The notes below the pieces were generated by a model. The model was not told the origin of the DNA. It made no database searches and was given only the letters and a program-made list of their open reading frames with translations. This document shows, one piece after another, positions 1 through 6,008 of a stretch of DNA of 6,008 nt. How positions within the stretch are numbered: the first letter of the stretch is position 1; each line of letters starts with the position of its first letter. Source of the DNA: UBA11164 sp002420085 (GTDB lineage: Bacteria; Pseudomonadota; Gammaproteobacteria; Xanthomonadales; Xanthomonadaceae); the NCBI GenBank assembly GCA_031976395.1, contig DALYLJ010000186.1, forward strand, positions 1-6,008. Reading direction: 5' to 3'. The position numbers and the translations under genes are program-made.

Positions 1-69
1 CAACAGCCGAAATACACGGGCACGCTCACGATCGTCGCTGATGTCGTAGCAGACCAGGTAGCTGTTCAT
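1..69 (-). CDS. cas2: CRISPR-associated endonuclease Cas2, N-terminal fragment (cut by window edge)
   Basis: Only the first 23 codons are visible. They read MNSYLVCYDISDDRERAR followed by VFRLL. This is the characteristic Cas2 opening: a hydrophobic first beta strand ending in Tyr-Asp, with Asp9 at the conserved strand-1 position, followed by a basic helix. Cas2 forms a dimer that bridges two Cas1 dimers in the spacer-integration complex. The usual family length is about 90-100 aa, so roughly three quarters of the gene lies outside the window. The ATG at 67-69 overlaps the TGA of the upstream Cas6-RT-Cas1 gene as ATGA, which fits translational coupling and the usual cas1-cas2 order. No strong Shine-Dalgarno sequence precedes it. 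The identification rests on a short peptide plus gene order, and both agree. Confidence 0.9.
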   Translation of the reverse strand, partial: MNSYLVCYDISDDRERARVFRLL

Positions 70-3000
70 CGCATCCGATAGAACCAGGGCGGCTGTTGCT
101 CCAGCAGGGCACCACGCAGGGCCTTCAACTGCTGGCGCATGAGTTGAAACCAAGTGCCGTGGCTATTTTCGGCCGTGGTCTGGCGGCGTGCGAAGGCTTC
201 GGCAAGCCGGGCCAGATACAGTCGCTTGCCTCGTGGGCTGATTCGGCAACCGTGTGCGTCGGTGGTGATGAAGTCATCGGGGGTCACTTGACGGCGATTG
301 ATCAATGTCCAGGTACTGCGCTCGACCAGGTGACGAAACGGCTCCATCAGATCGGAGGCAAGCGTGGCGTGGCGCCCGTGCGGTTGGTGATAGAAGCCCA
401 GCCTCGGATGCAGACCTTCTGCCTGAATGAGGCCGGCGGTGCGGGTGTAGAGCACGGTATAGCCCAGTGACAGAAGGGCGTTGACCGGGTCGCGCGGTGG
501 CCGTCGGTTACGTTCATGGAACGCGAACGGTGGATTCAGGCAAGTGGCCAGTGCCTTCAGGTAGCGATGACTGGCCTGACCCTCATAGCCATTGAGTTGA
601 TTTCGACTGGTGACAGGGCCGAGTTGCTGCATGAGAGCACTCAGCTCGGCCTGCCATTGCGGCAGGTCGGCGCTGTCACGCAATCGCTGACGGAGGGTCT
701 CACGCTGGTTATGGATCCGTGCCGCCACCAGGGAGCGGGCCAGGTCGAGGGTGAATGCGCTGTCGGCGAAGCGTTGGCGCTGAAGCAGTACGAAGTCGAG
801 GTCGTCGAGGTGCCGGCGAGGGTTGCCGAGACAGCCCCGGTAGCCGTCGGACCCGCCGAAGAAATGCAGTGGGACATCATTGTCCAGGGCGGCATGGATG
901 GCGCCGCTGGTGATTCGACTGTGCCCGAAGACCAGTACCGCTTCCAACTGGCTCCAGGCAAAATCATGACCGCCGGATGCCTGGGTGAGTACGCACAGCC
1001 GACCTTGGCGTTGGGCGATCAGGGCATCGTCGAGCAGGCAGAGCCATTGGCCTTCATCGGGTTGTGCGTCGGGGGATGGCGGGGCCGTGGTGTCGGTGAG
1101 CCAGTCGCCGTCCTCGGCGTCGGCCTGGCCGACGGGTGGCACGGCCGGGTCGCTGGCCGGTGGCACGGGCGGAACAATCTCCGGGCGGGTGGCCAGCGGC
1201 TGCGGTTCGGAGGTGTTGGCTGATGGCACGTGGGCCATCGGCGCGGGGGCGGCGGCGATTTCGGTCGGTGGCGGCTCGGGCACGCCCAGATAGCGGCGCT
1301 CGATGTGCGGGTACAGGCTCGGTTCGCGGGCGATCAGTGCGGCCAGCCAGGATCGTTCGGGAATGTGCAGGGGTGGTCGGACACCCGCTGTCGGTTTCTG
1401 TCGATCGACAGCGAGGTCGCCCAGGAACCGGAAGCCGAGAAACTCCAGTCCGTCATGGCCGAGGCGGCCGATGCGGGTCTTTTCCGGTTTCAGTGACAGG
1501 CCGAGGTCGGCGAGCGTCTGTTCGGCGAGATGGTGGGCGCGCTCGGCGTCCTCGCGTTGCTTGCACAGCACGACGAAATCGTCGGCGTAGCGCAGCAGGC
1601 GCAGACCGGCAGCGGCGTATTCGGCGTCGATGTCCTCCAGCATCAGGTTGGCCATCAACGGGCTGAGCGGTGCGCCCTGTGGCAGTCCGCAGTCGCGCTC
1701 GATACGCCGTTGCATGAATTCGACCGGGGCGGCCATCCAGCGCAGCACGGTGGCCTGGACCGGGTCGTCACCCAGCAGTGCCGCCAGGCGGGTGTGCAGG
1801 CGCCGGTGATCGACGCTGTCGAAGAAGGCGGCGATGTCGGCCTCGAAATACCAGCGATAGCCCTCGCGATGACTCTGCTGGATGCGTTGTTTGACATCGA
1901 TGCGCGAACGGCCGCGCCGGTAGCCGAAGCTGCTGTCGTTCATCAGCGACTCGAAGTCGCTGGCCAGCACCTGATGGACGGCGCGCTGGATGACCCGGTC
2001 GAACCAGGGCGGTACGGCCAGGGGCCGGGCCTTGCCGCTGTCGGCGAATACGATCTGACCGTGCAGATCGGGGACCGGGTAGTCGCCTTCGATCAGTCGA
2101 GTGCGACTGTCGTCGAGCCGACGCTGCCAGGCCGGCGGCAGCGGGGCGCCCTGCTGCACGGCACTGGGTGAGCAGTCGCGCAGCGCCTCGGGGCAGTCGC
2201 CGGCCGCCAGGGCGTGGACCAGGGCCTGTCGCAGGTTATCCGGTTCGGCGGCACGCTGAAGCACGCCGATCAGGCGCTGCCGACCGACCATGGTGCCGCG
2301 CCCTTCGGCGCTTTCCAGGCGAAACCGACCCCAGCCAAAATTGCGCCGTTGACCGATGCCCAGCCGTTGCGCCAACAGCAGGGCCAACAACCAATCGGGA
2401 TGGCCGTCGGCCAGGTCGAGGTCGAGCCAGCCGAGCAGGCCGCCCATCGGTTTGCCGGTGCCGTCGCCGCTGCGGTAGTCCCAGTCGATGAAGAAGGCGT
2501 CGGCGGCAGGCGCCAGCGGGGCGCTCGGCGGCGCGACCAGGTGATAACCGAGGTGTCGGGCGAGGTGGCCGAGGGAGTTCCACACACGGCCGAGGAAGTT
2601 GGCGCGCAGTTCGGTCGCGTCGTTGATGAAGCGGGCCTCGCCCTTGCGGTTGTCGCGATCGGCCTGGGCACGCAGGATGCGCAGCGGACTTTGCAGGCGG
2701 ACACGGACATGCGATTCATTGCGCCAGAACGCCTGTTCGAGTTGCCATTGCCGGATGCCGTAGGTCGGCAGCGATTGGCCATCCGCCAGGGCGGAGCCCG
2801 TGCCAGGATCGGTGAAGCCTTCGATGCGGAACTGTCGCCCGAACGGAACGCGCGGGTCAGCGGGGCTGAGTTGGTGGCTCTGGCCGAGTCCATGCAGCAG
2901 GGCCGACAGTTTTTCGACGGCCGGATGGGCGGCGATCAACTCGAACCGATAGCCGTCGCCGGCACGGTAGTGGGCACGGCCGGATTCGGGCGCGATCAGG

Positions 3001-3218
3001 GTGATCAGCGGCTCGTCTTCGAGGTCGCCCAGGCTGACCGTCTTGAGCAGGGCACGCAAGGCCGGTTCATGGAACAGGCTGGGCTGGCTGTAGCCGGTGA
3101 AACGCGCCTGCACGACGACGCCATGCAGGGGCAGCAGGTGTGTGGCCAGGCCGACGATGTCGACTGTCGGCAATTGCGGACCCGCCACGGTGGGATGCAC
3201 GCGCGCTGACTCGGTCAA
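66..3218 (-). CDS. cas6-RT-cas1: Cas6-reverse transcriptase-Cas1 fusion protein
   Basis: A 1050-aa three-domain protein. Residues 1 to about 345 look like a RAMP-fold Cas6, the crRNA-processing endoribonuclease, with a glycine-rich loop GIGQRRNFGWGRF at 287-299. Residues about 360-605 are a group II intron-like reverse transcriptase: DIAAFFDSVDH from 461 (first catalytic Asp461), GLPQGAPLSPL from 511, YADD at 544-547, LSLKPEKT near 574-581 and LEFLGFRF near 591-598. A Pro/Ala-rich linker (about 647-720) follows. Residues about 724-1050 are Cas1, with the metal ligands in place: Glu879 in NGYEG, His944 in GFYH and Asp956 in SDLMEPFR. All catalytic positions are intact, so the protein should be active. 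Family members are known to acquire spacers, some from RNA through reverse transcription. The start is a TTG at 3216-3218, overlapping the previous stop. It is the only ATG, GTG or TTG codon between the in-frame stop at 3273-3275 and this point; GTG at codon 7 is the next alternative. The Cas6 catalytic residue cannot be assigned by eye; His32 and His50 are candidates. Confidence 0.96.
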   Translation of the reverse strand: MTESARVHPTVAGPQLPTVDIVGLATHLLPLHGVVVQARFTGYSQPSLFHEPALRALLKTVSLGDLEDEPLITLIAPESGRAHYRAGDGYRFELIAAHPAVEKLSALLHGLGQSHQLSPADPRVPFGRQFRIEGFTDPGTGSALADGQSLPTYGIRQWQLEQAFWRNESHVRVRLQSPLRILRAQADRDNRKGEARFINDATELRANFLGRVWNSLGHLARHLGYHLVAPPSAPLAPAADAFFIDWDYRSGDGTGKPMGGLLGWLDLDLADGHPDWLLALLLAQRLGIGQRRNFGWGRFRLESAEGRGTMVGRQRLIGVLQRAAEPDNLRQALVHALAAGDCPEALRDCSPSAVQQGAPLPPAWQRRLDDSRTRLIEGDYPVPDLHGQIVFADSGKARPLAVPPWFDRVIQRAVHQVLASDFESLMNDSSFGYRRGRSRIDVKQRIQQSHREGYRWYFEADIAAFFDSVDHRRLHTRLAALLGDDPVQATVLRWMAAPVEFMQRRIERDCGLPQGAPLSPLMANLMLEDIDAEYAAAGLRLLRYADDFVVLCKQREDAERAHHLAEQTLADLGLSLKPEKTRIGRLGHDGLEFLGFRFLGDLAVDRQKPTAGVRPPLHIPERSWLAALIAREPSLYPHIERRYLGVPEPPPTEIAAAPAPMAHVPSANTSEPQPLATRPEIVPPVPPASDPAVPPVGQADAEDGDWLTDTTAPPSPDAQPDEGQWLCLLDDALIAQRQGRLCVLTQASGGHDFAWSQLEAVLVFGHSRITSGAIHAALDNDVPLHFFGGSDGYRGCLGNPRRHLDDLDFVLLQRQRFADSAFTLDLARSLVAARIHNQRETLRQRLRDSADLPQWQAELSALMQQLGPVTSRNQLNGYEGQASHRYLKALATCLNPPFAFHERNRRPPRDPVNALLSLGYTVLYTRTAGLIQAEGLHPRLGFYHQPHGRHATLASDLMEPFRHLVERSTWTLINRRQVTPDDFITTDAHGCRISPRGKRLYLARLAEAFARRQTTAENSHGTWFQLMRQQLKALRGALLEQQPPWFYRMR
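1050..1280 (-). other. Pro/Ala-rich linker between the RT and Cas1 domains
   Basis: This segment encodes about residues 647-723 of the Cas6-RT-Cas1 protein. It is dominated by Pro, Ala, Thr, Ser and acidic residues, with runs such as PEPPPTE, AAAPAPMA, VPPVPPASDPAVPP and TAPPSPDAQPDEG, and no recognisable fold. It starts shortly after the last RT motif and a short basic, aromatic stretch (about 600-645, perhaps the RT thumb), and ends just before the first beta strand of Cas1 (WLCLLDDALIAQRQGRL). It is most simply read as a flexible tether that lets the RT and Cas1 move independently. Confidence 0.7.
3215..3218 (-). promoter_or_regulatory. TTGA stop/start overlap: coupled translation start of cas6-RT-cas1
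   Basis: The TGA of the RAMP gene (3215-3217) shares two bases with a TTG start (3216-3218). No good Shine-Dalgarno sequence is visible in the roughly 20 bases before the TTG, so initiation probably depends on ribosomes terminating on the upstream gene. The same 4-base overlap geometry, with ATG in place of TTG, occurs at the two other gene junctions, which supports this rare start codon. Confidence 0.7.
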
Positions 3219-3337
3219 CGGCGTGGATTGGATGGGCGGCGATCGCCAGGGCGGCCTGCGGCAGAACCACTTTTAGCGGAGCCGCCCTGCCCTGGCTTGC
3301 CACTGCCACCCGGAGGCTCGGCGGAGAACGGTTTCAT
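3215..3337 (-). other. Gly/Ser/basic low-complexity C-terminal tail of the RAMP protein
   Basis: The last 40 or so residues of the TIGR03986-like protein run PFSAEPPGGSGKPGQGG and then continue with Ser, Ala, Gly, Lys and Arg to a final NPRR. The stretch contains almost no hydrophobic residues and several Lys and Arg, so it is probably disordered and could touch nucleic acid. It ends exactly at the TTGA junction with the next gene. Confidence 0.65.
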
Positions 3338-4884
3338 CGTGCCCTTGGTCGGAACCGGTTGCAGCGCCTGGTATCCAGGGCCTTCCTCGCGGTCGTTGGC
3401 GACATTCCATTTGAACAGTTCGGCTTCGGCCTGCTCCGCCGTACCCTTGCGGCCCACGTAGGCAGACAACTGCTCGCGCGTGCGTGGGTAGCACACCGGC
3501 ACGTTGGCTTCGAGCGCGCCGGGCTTGCCATCCTTCCACGCACCGATCTGGCACAGGATGGCGTGGCTGGCCCGATCGACCAGAGCCGTGGAGTTGGCGA
3601 CCGCTTCGGCGCATTTGCCCTGCTTGAACTCACGATCACAGTGCCAGGTCTGGTGTGCGCGGGCTGCGTCCAGGGCATCCTCGCCATAACGCTTGACTCG
3701 ATCGACCTCGCTCACCTCGACCACGTCGATGCGCACGGTGCCCAGGCCGAGCGGCTTGCCCATGCCGATGCGATGGCGGAAGTCTTCGGCCGGACGCAGG
3801 CTGGTCAGCAGCAGGTGCAGTTCGGCACTGCTGAGGTTGTCGTAGTGGATGTCGAACTCGAAGACATTGCCCGGCTTGAGCGGGGCAATTTTGACTTTTT
3901 GCCTGTTCAAATCAGCCGGGTTGTGCCGCGACTGGTAAGCCTTGTGGTCGATCTGCGCCATGGGATGGTGCAGATAGAACTTGCGGCCGTTGGGTTTGTG
4001 CTTATTCAGATCCAGTTGCGCCTTCCTGACCCCGCGCTGTCCACCGCTGTCCTGTCCACCGCTGTCATGGAAATAAAACGCTGGCGAGGGCGGCTTGGGT
4101 GAGGACAATATCTGTAGCGTGATCTCGTCTTCAGCGCCGGCATCGATGACCCGATGGGCATCCCGAAAGCGCAGGCGTCCGGCCAGGGCCGGCAAAGGGT
4201 CAGTGGTGTCGGGCGTGGCCTTCTTGGCCTCGCGGACCACGCCGAACAGCAGTTCGGCCGGGGTCAGCATGGTGTGACCCTTGCCATACGGCAGGCTGCG
4301 TTCGGCAATGCCGGAAAACGCGCCTTCCAGGGTGCCCGGCACAGCGCGTCGCCAGATCGAGGAAAACGACACCGCNNNNNNNNNNNNNNNNNNNNNNNNN
4401 NNNNNNNNNNNNNNNNNNNNNNNNNNNNNNNNNNNNNNNNNNNNNNNNNNNNNNNNNNNNNNNNNNNNNNNNNNNGCGCACGCACCGACAATGTGCGTGG
4501 CTCCAGCACCCGCATGGCCGACTGGCTGAGGGTTTCGGCGATGCTGCCGATCACGCCGCGCAGGCTGTTGCCGGGGATGATCGGTTGGCCGTCCGGGCCG
4601 GTGGCCGGTTCGACCGGGGTGGGTTCATCCTCGCCGCGCTTGGCGCCGATGAAGGTGGGGGTTTCGGTGGTGAGTCGGCAGCAGATGCGACCGCTGCGAT
4701 GGCCCTGTATCCAGAGGTCGTGGCGGGCGCCGGCGCCGGGGACTCCATCGTCAAGCGTTCCAGCGGCGATGTGTTCGATCGCAGCCGATTGCACGCTGAC
4801 CGGACGTCCGTTGCATATGCCGGTGACCGGCACGAACTGATACGGAAGGTAGAAGCGATCGATATTCAGGCCAGTGCCGTTCAT
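3215..4884 (-). CDS. RAMP-superfamily CRISPR protein, TIGR03986-like, interrupted by an assembly gap
   Basis: A type III CRISPR RAMP protein, probably a Cas7-like component of the effector that holds crRNA. The N-terminal part (136 residues before the gap) has RFYLPYQFVPVTG at 10-22, matching the PYNFVP-like opening of the TIGR03986 family, and IPGNSLRGVIGSIAETLS at 103-120, the usual RAMP helix entry. After the gap come SFSSIWRR, TPAELLFG, GRLRFRDAH, FYLHHP and the family hallmark HRIGMGKPLGLGTV (about 3734-3775). A Gly/Lys/Arg-rich tail ends the protein. The two halves sit in different frames across the 100 Ns, but each carries a different, non-overlapping part of one family, so I read them as one gene with an unsized gap, not as two genes or a pseudogene. 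At least 522 residues are visible. The ATG at 4882-4884 overlaps the previous TGA and has GGAG seven bases upstream. The family name comes from remembered motif patterns. The exact effector role is inferred. Confidence 0.85.
4037..4066 (-). repeat. Perfect 15-bp tandem duplication inside the RAMP gene
   Basis: Two adjacent identical copies of ctgtccaccgctgtc on the plus strand (4037-4051 and 4052-4066). On the coding strand they encode DSGGQ twice, so the duplication keeps the frame. It lies in a probable surface loop between the FYFHDS strand and a basic RGVRKAQ segment. It looks like a slippage product rather than a regulatory repeat. Confidence 0.85.
4376..4475. other. Assembly gap of 100 Ns
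   Basis: Exactly 100 unresolved bases, a common placeholder for a scaffold gap of unknown size. It falls inside the TIGR03986-like RAMP gene. The coding frame on the high-coordinate side (codons ending at 4882, 4879 and so on) and on the low-coordinate side (codons ending at 3215, 3218 and so on) differ by one base when 100 is taken literally. If the gene is intact, the true gap length should leave remainder 2 when divided by 3. Confidence 0.97.
4881..4884 (-). promoter_or_regulatory. ATGA stop/start overlap between the two RAMP genes
   Basis: The TGA that ends the tandem Cas7 gene (4881-4883) and the ATG that opens the TIGR03986-like gene (4882-4884) share two bases. This supports the chosen start and implies coupled translation of the two effector subunits. 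Confidence 0.85.
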
Positions 4885-6008
4885 TGGTTCACTCCATGTT
4901 CGGTCTCGGTCTCTTCGCCGAGGCTGTCTTTGGCGACAGTGATCAGGTGATCGTGGAAGGCTTTGTGCCATTGCTCTGGTTTCTGCTCGACTTTATGCGC
5001 GACACACAGCTCTTCCAGCTTGTGAAGCACCTCGGTCCAGTCCGTCTTGCCAGCGAAGCCGGCATGGAAGGCGCCCAGGCCCTTGCCCTTACCCCAGCCG
5101 ATGGCGAGATCGCCTTCGACGGCGTCGCGCAGGATCAGCAGGCCGAGGCCCAGCCACCAGGGTTCGGGTTGGCCACGGCGCAACGACAGGCTGAACCGCA
5201 ACGTGGTCGGCTGGGCGAGATGCGCGGTATACAACTTGCTGTCGGCGACGCCGCCGGTGAAGCGATCCACCGCGTTGAAGGTCTGTTCGCGGCCATCGTG
5301 TCGCCCGCCCTCGACCACACGTGCTTCGCCAATGCGCAGCGGGCTTTGTCGTTCGGTGTCGCCAAAGATTTCCTGGACGAGTGCCTCGGCCCAACCCGTG
5401 GCATCGCAAGGGGTGAACTCGTGTTTTTGGTGCAGGACCGTGGCGATGATCCGCCGGGCGCGATGGCGGATCAGGCCGCGCAGGCTGCGGCCGGGGATGC
5501 GCGGCCGGCCCTGGCTGTCGCGGCTGAATTCGATGTCGGGGGCGTGCTCGGCGTTGGCATCGGCGCGACCGATCAGGCCGGGGTCGTTGATCGCGAACGC
5601 GCCGTCGAAATGAAGATCGATCTGGATGCTCGGCGCGGCTTCACGTTGCCCATGCGTCGGCAGGCTGTCGGTACGGCATTTGCATGGCGCCGGTGTGTCA
5701 ACGCCGTCTTGCAGCCAAGCGAGCAGATCGGCACGGTTGCGGGCCTGCACTTTGATGCTGCTTGCGGGCACCAGGAACTGGCCGAAGCCGTGGCTGGCAC
5801 CGGCGCCCAACGAGTGCCCCGCCTTACCATCGAACCCGTTGAGCACCGCGAGGATGGTACCGAGATCGCTGTCGTCGCAGGGCCCGAGTTCGAGCACGAG
5901 TGTGAACTCGCTACCGGCAGGCACGTATTCCTCGGCAAACAGCAGATGCTCGACGGCGGCGGCGGCGCCGGTGATCGCATCGATCGATACGTTGTGGGCG
6001 ATGCAGGT
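4881..6008 (-). CDS. cas7: Tandem Cas7-like (Csm3-like) RAMP effector protein, 5' partial
   Basis: The reading frame is open to the window edge, giving 375 visible residues. The internal GTG at 5922-5924 is not the start, because the 28 codons before it are clearly Cas7-like. Visible residues 1-80 are the C-terminal half of one Cas7-type unit: HNVSIDAITGAAAAVEHLLF, then YVPAGSEF, then the glycine-rich loop GHSLGAGASHGFGQF (64-78). After a linker of about 45 residues a complete second unit follows: DLHFDGAFAINDP (131-143), RIPGRSLRGLIRHRARRI (170-187), EIFGDTERQSPLRIGEARV (213-231), NAVDRFTGGVADSKLY (245-260) and glycine-rich IGWGKGKGLGAF (303-314). Cas7 subunits bind the crRNA spacer and in type III complexes cut target RNA at regular intervals. 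Two Cas7 units in one chain recall the double-Cas7 subunits of III-D variant complexes. More Cas7, Cas5 or Cas11 parts could lie upstream, so full length and subtype are unknown. The gene overlaps the next one by 4 bases. Confidence 0.88.
   Translation of the reverse strand, partial: TCIAHNVSIDAITGAAAAVEHLLFAEEYVPAGSEFTLVLELGPCDDSDLGTILAVLNGFDGKAGHSLGAGASHGFGQFLVPASSIKVQARNRADLLAWLQDGVDTPAPCKCRTDSLPTHGQREAAPSIQIDLHFDGAFAINDPGLIGRADANAEHAPDIEFSRDSQGRPRIPGRSLRGLIRHRARRIIATVLHQKHEFTPCDATGWAEALVQEIFGDTERQSPLRIGEARVVEGGRHDGREQTFNAVDRFTGGVADSKLYTAHLAQPTTLRFSLSLRRGQPEPWWLGLGLLILRDAVEGDLAIGWGKGKGLGAFHAGFAGKTDWTEVLHKLEELCVAHKVEQKPEQWHKAFHDHLITVAKDSLGEETETEHGVNQ
4892..4895 (-). promoter_or_regulatory. 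Shine-Dalgarno GGAG for the TIGR03986-like RAMP gene
   Basis: GGAG on the minus strand, seven bases before the ATG at 4882-4884, within the last codons of the preceding gene. The spacing is close to ideal and decides this ATG over in-frame starts further upstream, which would overlap the preceding gene. Confidence 0.7.

Noticed and set aside
96..1223. Two plus-strand open frames opposite Cas1
   Set aside because: The minus strand encodes Cas1 with intact catalytic residues here. The plus-strand products resemble no family and are low in complexity.
2214..3209. Open plus-strand frame of 331 codons
   Set aside because: It lies wholly antisense to the Cas6 domain, has no recognisable motifs, and is the kind of long shadow frame expected in GC-rich coding DNA.
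66..3218. Group II intron or retroelement instead of a CRISPR protein
   Set aside because: The RT motifs resemble group II intron RTs, but the frame continues into Cas1, begins with a Cas6-like domain and is followed by cas2. No intron RNA structure or maturase/endonuclease tail is seen.
3140..4102. Open plus-strand frame of 320 codons
   Set aside because: It is antisense to the RAMP gene and the start of the fusion gene, which both carry clear family motifs. There is no independent support.
4370..4372. GTG as start of a separate gene after the gap
   Set aside because: The peptide begins in the middle of a RAMP fold, and the matching N-terminal part sits on the other side of the Ns. One split gene explains both.
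5922..5924. GTG as start of the tandem Cas7 gene
   Set aside because: The 28 codons upstream, up to the window edge, remain open and encode typical Cas7 sequence (VSIDAITG), so this GTG is an internal Val.
1..6008. CRISPR array or direct repeats of 25-40 bases with regular spacing
   Set aside because: I found none when reading the window. All sequence outside the gap is coding and only a 15-bp tandem duplication was seen. The array is probably outside.

Overview
The window is a fully coding, minus-strand stretch of a type III CRISPR-Cas locus. Read 5'->3' on the minus strand (high to low coordinates) it holds four genes. (1) A Cas7-type RAMP protein with two tandem Cas7-like units, whose start lies beyond base 6008. 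(2) A second RAMP protein resembling the TIGR03986 family, interrupted by a 100-N assembly gap. (3) A large Cas6-reverse transcriptase-Cas1 fusion of 1050 aa. (4) The first 23 codons of cas2, cut by the window edge at base 1. I see no CRISPR array, tRNA, rRNA, insertion sequence, promoter or terminator.

The genes are tightly coupled. Each of the three junctions is a 4-base overlap of stop and start: ATGA at 4881-4884, TTGA at 3215-3218 and ATGA at 66-69. Effector genes (crRNA-binding backbone subunits) and adaptation genes (RT-Cas1, Cas2), together with the crRNA-processing Cas6 domain, are therefore probably made from one polycistronic message. The Cas10 signature subunit and any small or Cas5-like subunits are not here and would be expected beyond base 6008. 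The rest of cas2, and perhaps the CRISPR array, would lie before base 1.

Functionally, the Cas6 domain should cut pre-crRNA. The Cas7-like proteins should form the backbone of an RNA-targeting effector. RT-Cas1 with Cas2 should acquire spacers, possibly from RNA, as shown experimentally for the Cas6-RT-Cas1 protein of Marinomonas mediterranea. The RT and Cas1 active-site residues are intact. A double-Cas7 protein next to a TIGR03986-like RAMP recalls type III-D and its relatives more than a plain III-A or III-B operon, but the subtype cannot be fixed without the missing genes.

The sequence is GC-rich (roughly 60-65% by eye) and comes from a draft scaffold. A proteobacterium, perhaps a gammaproteobacterium, is a reasonable guess from the GC content and the fusion architecture, but nothing in the window proves it.
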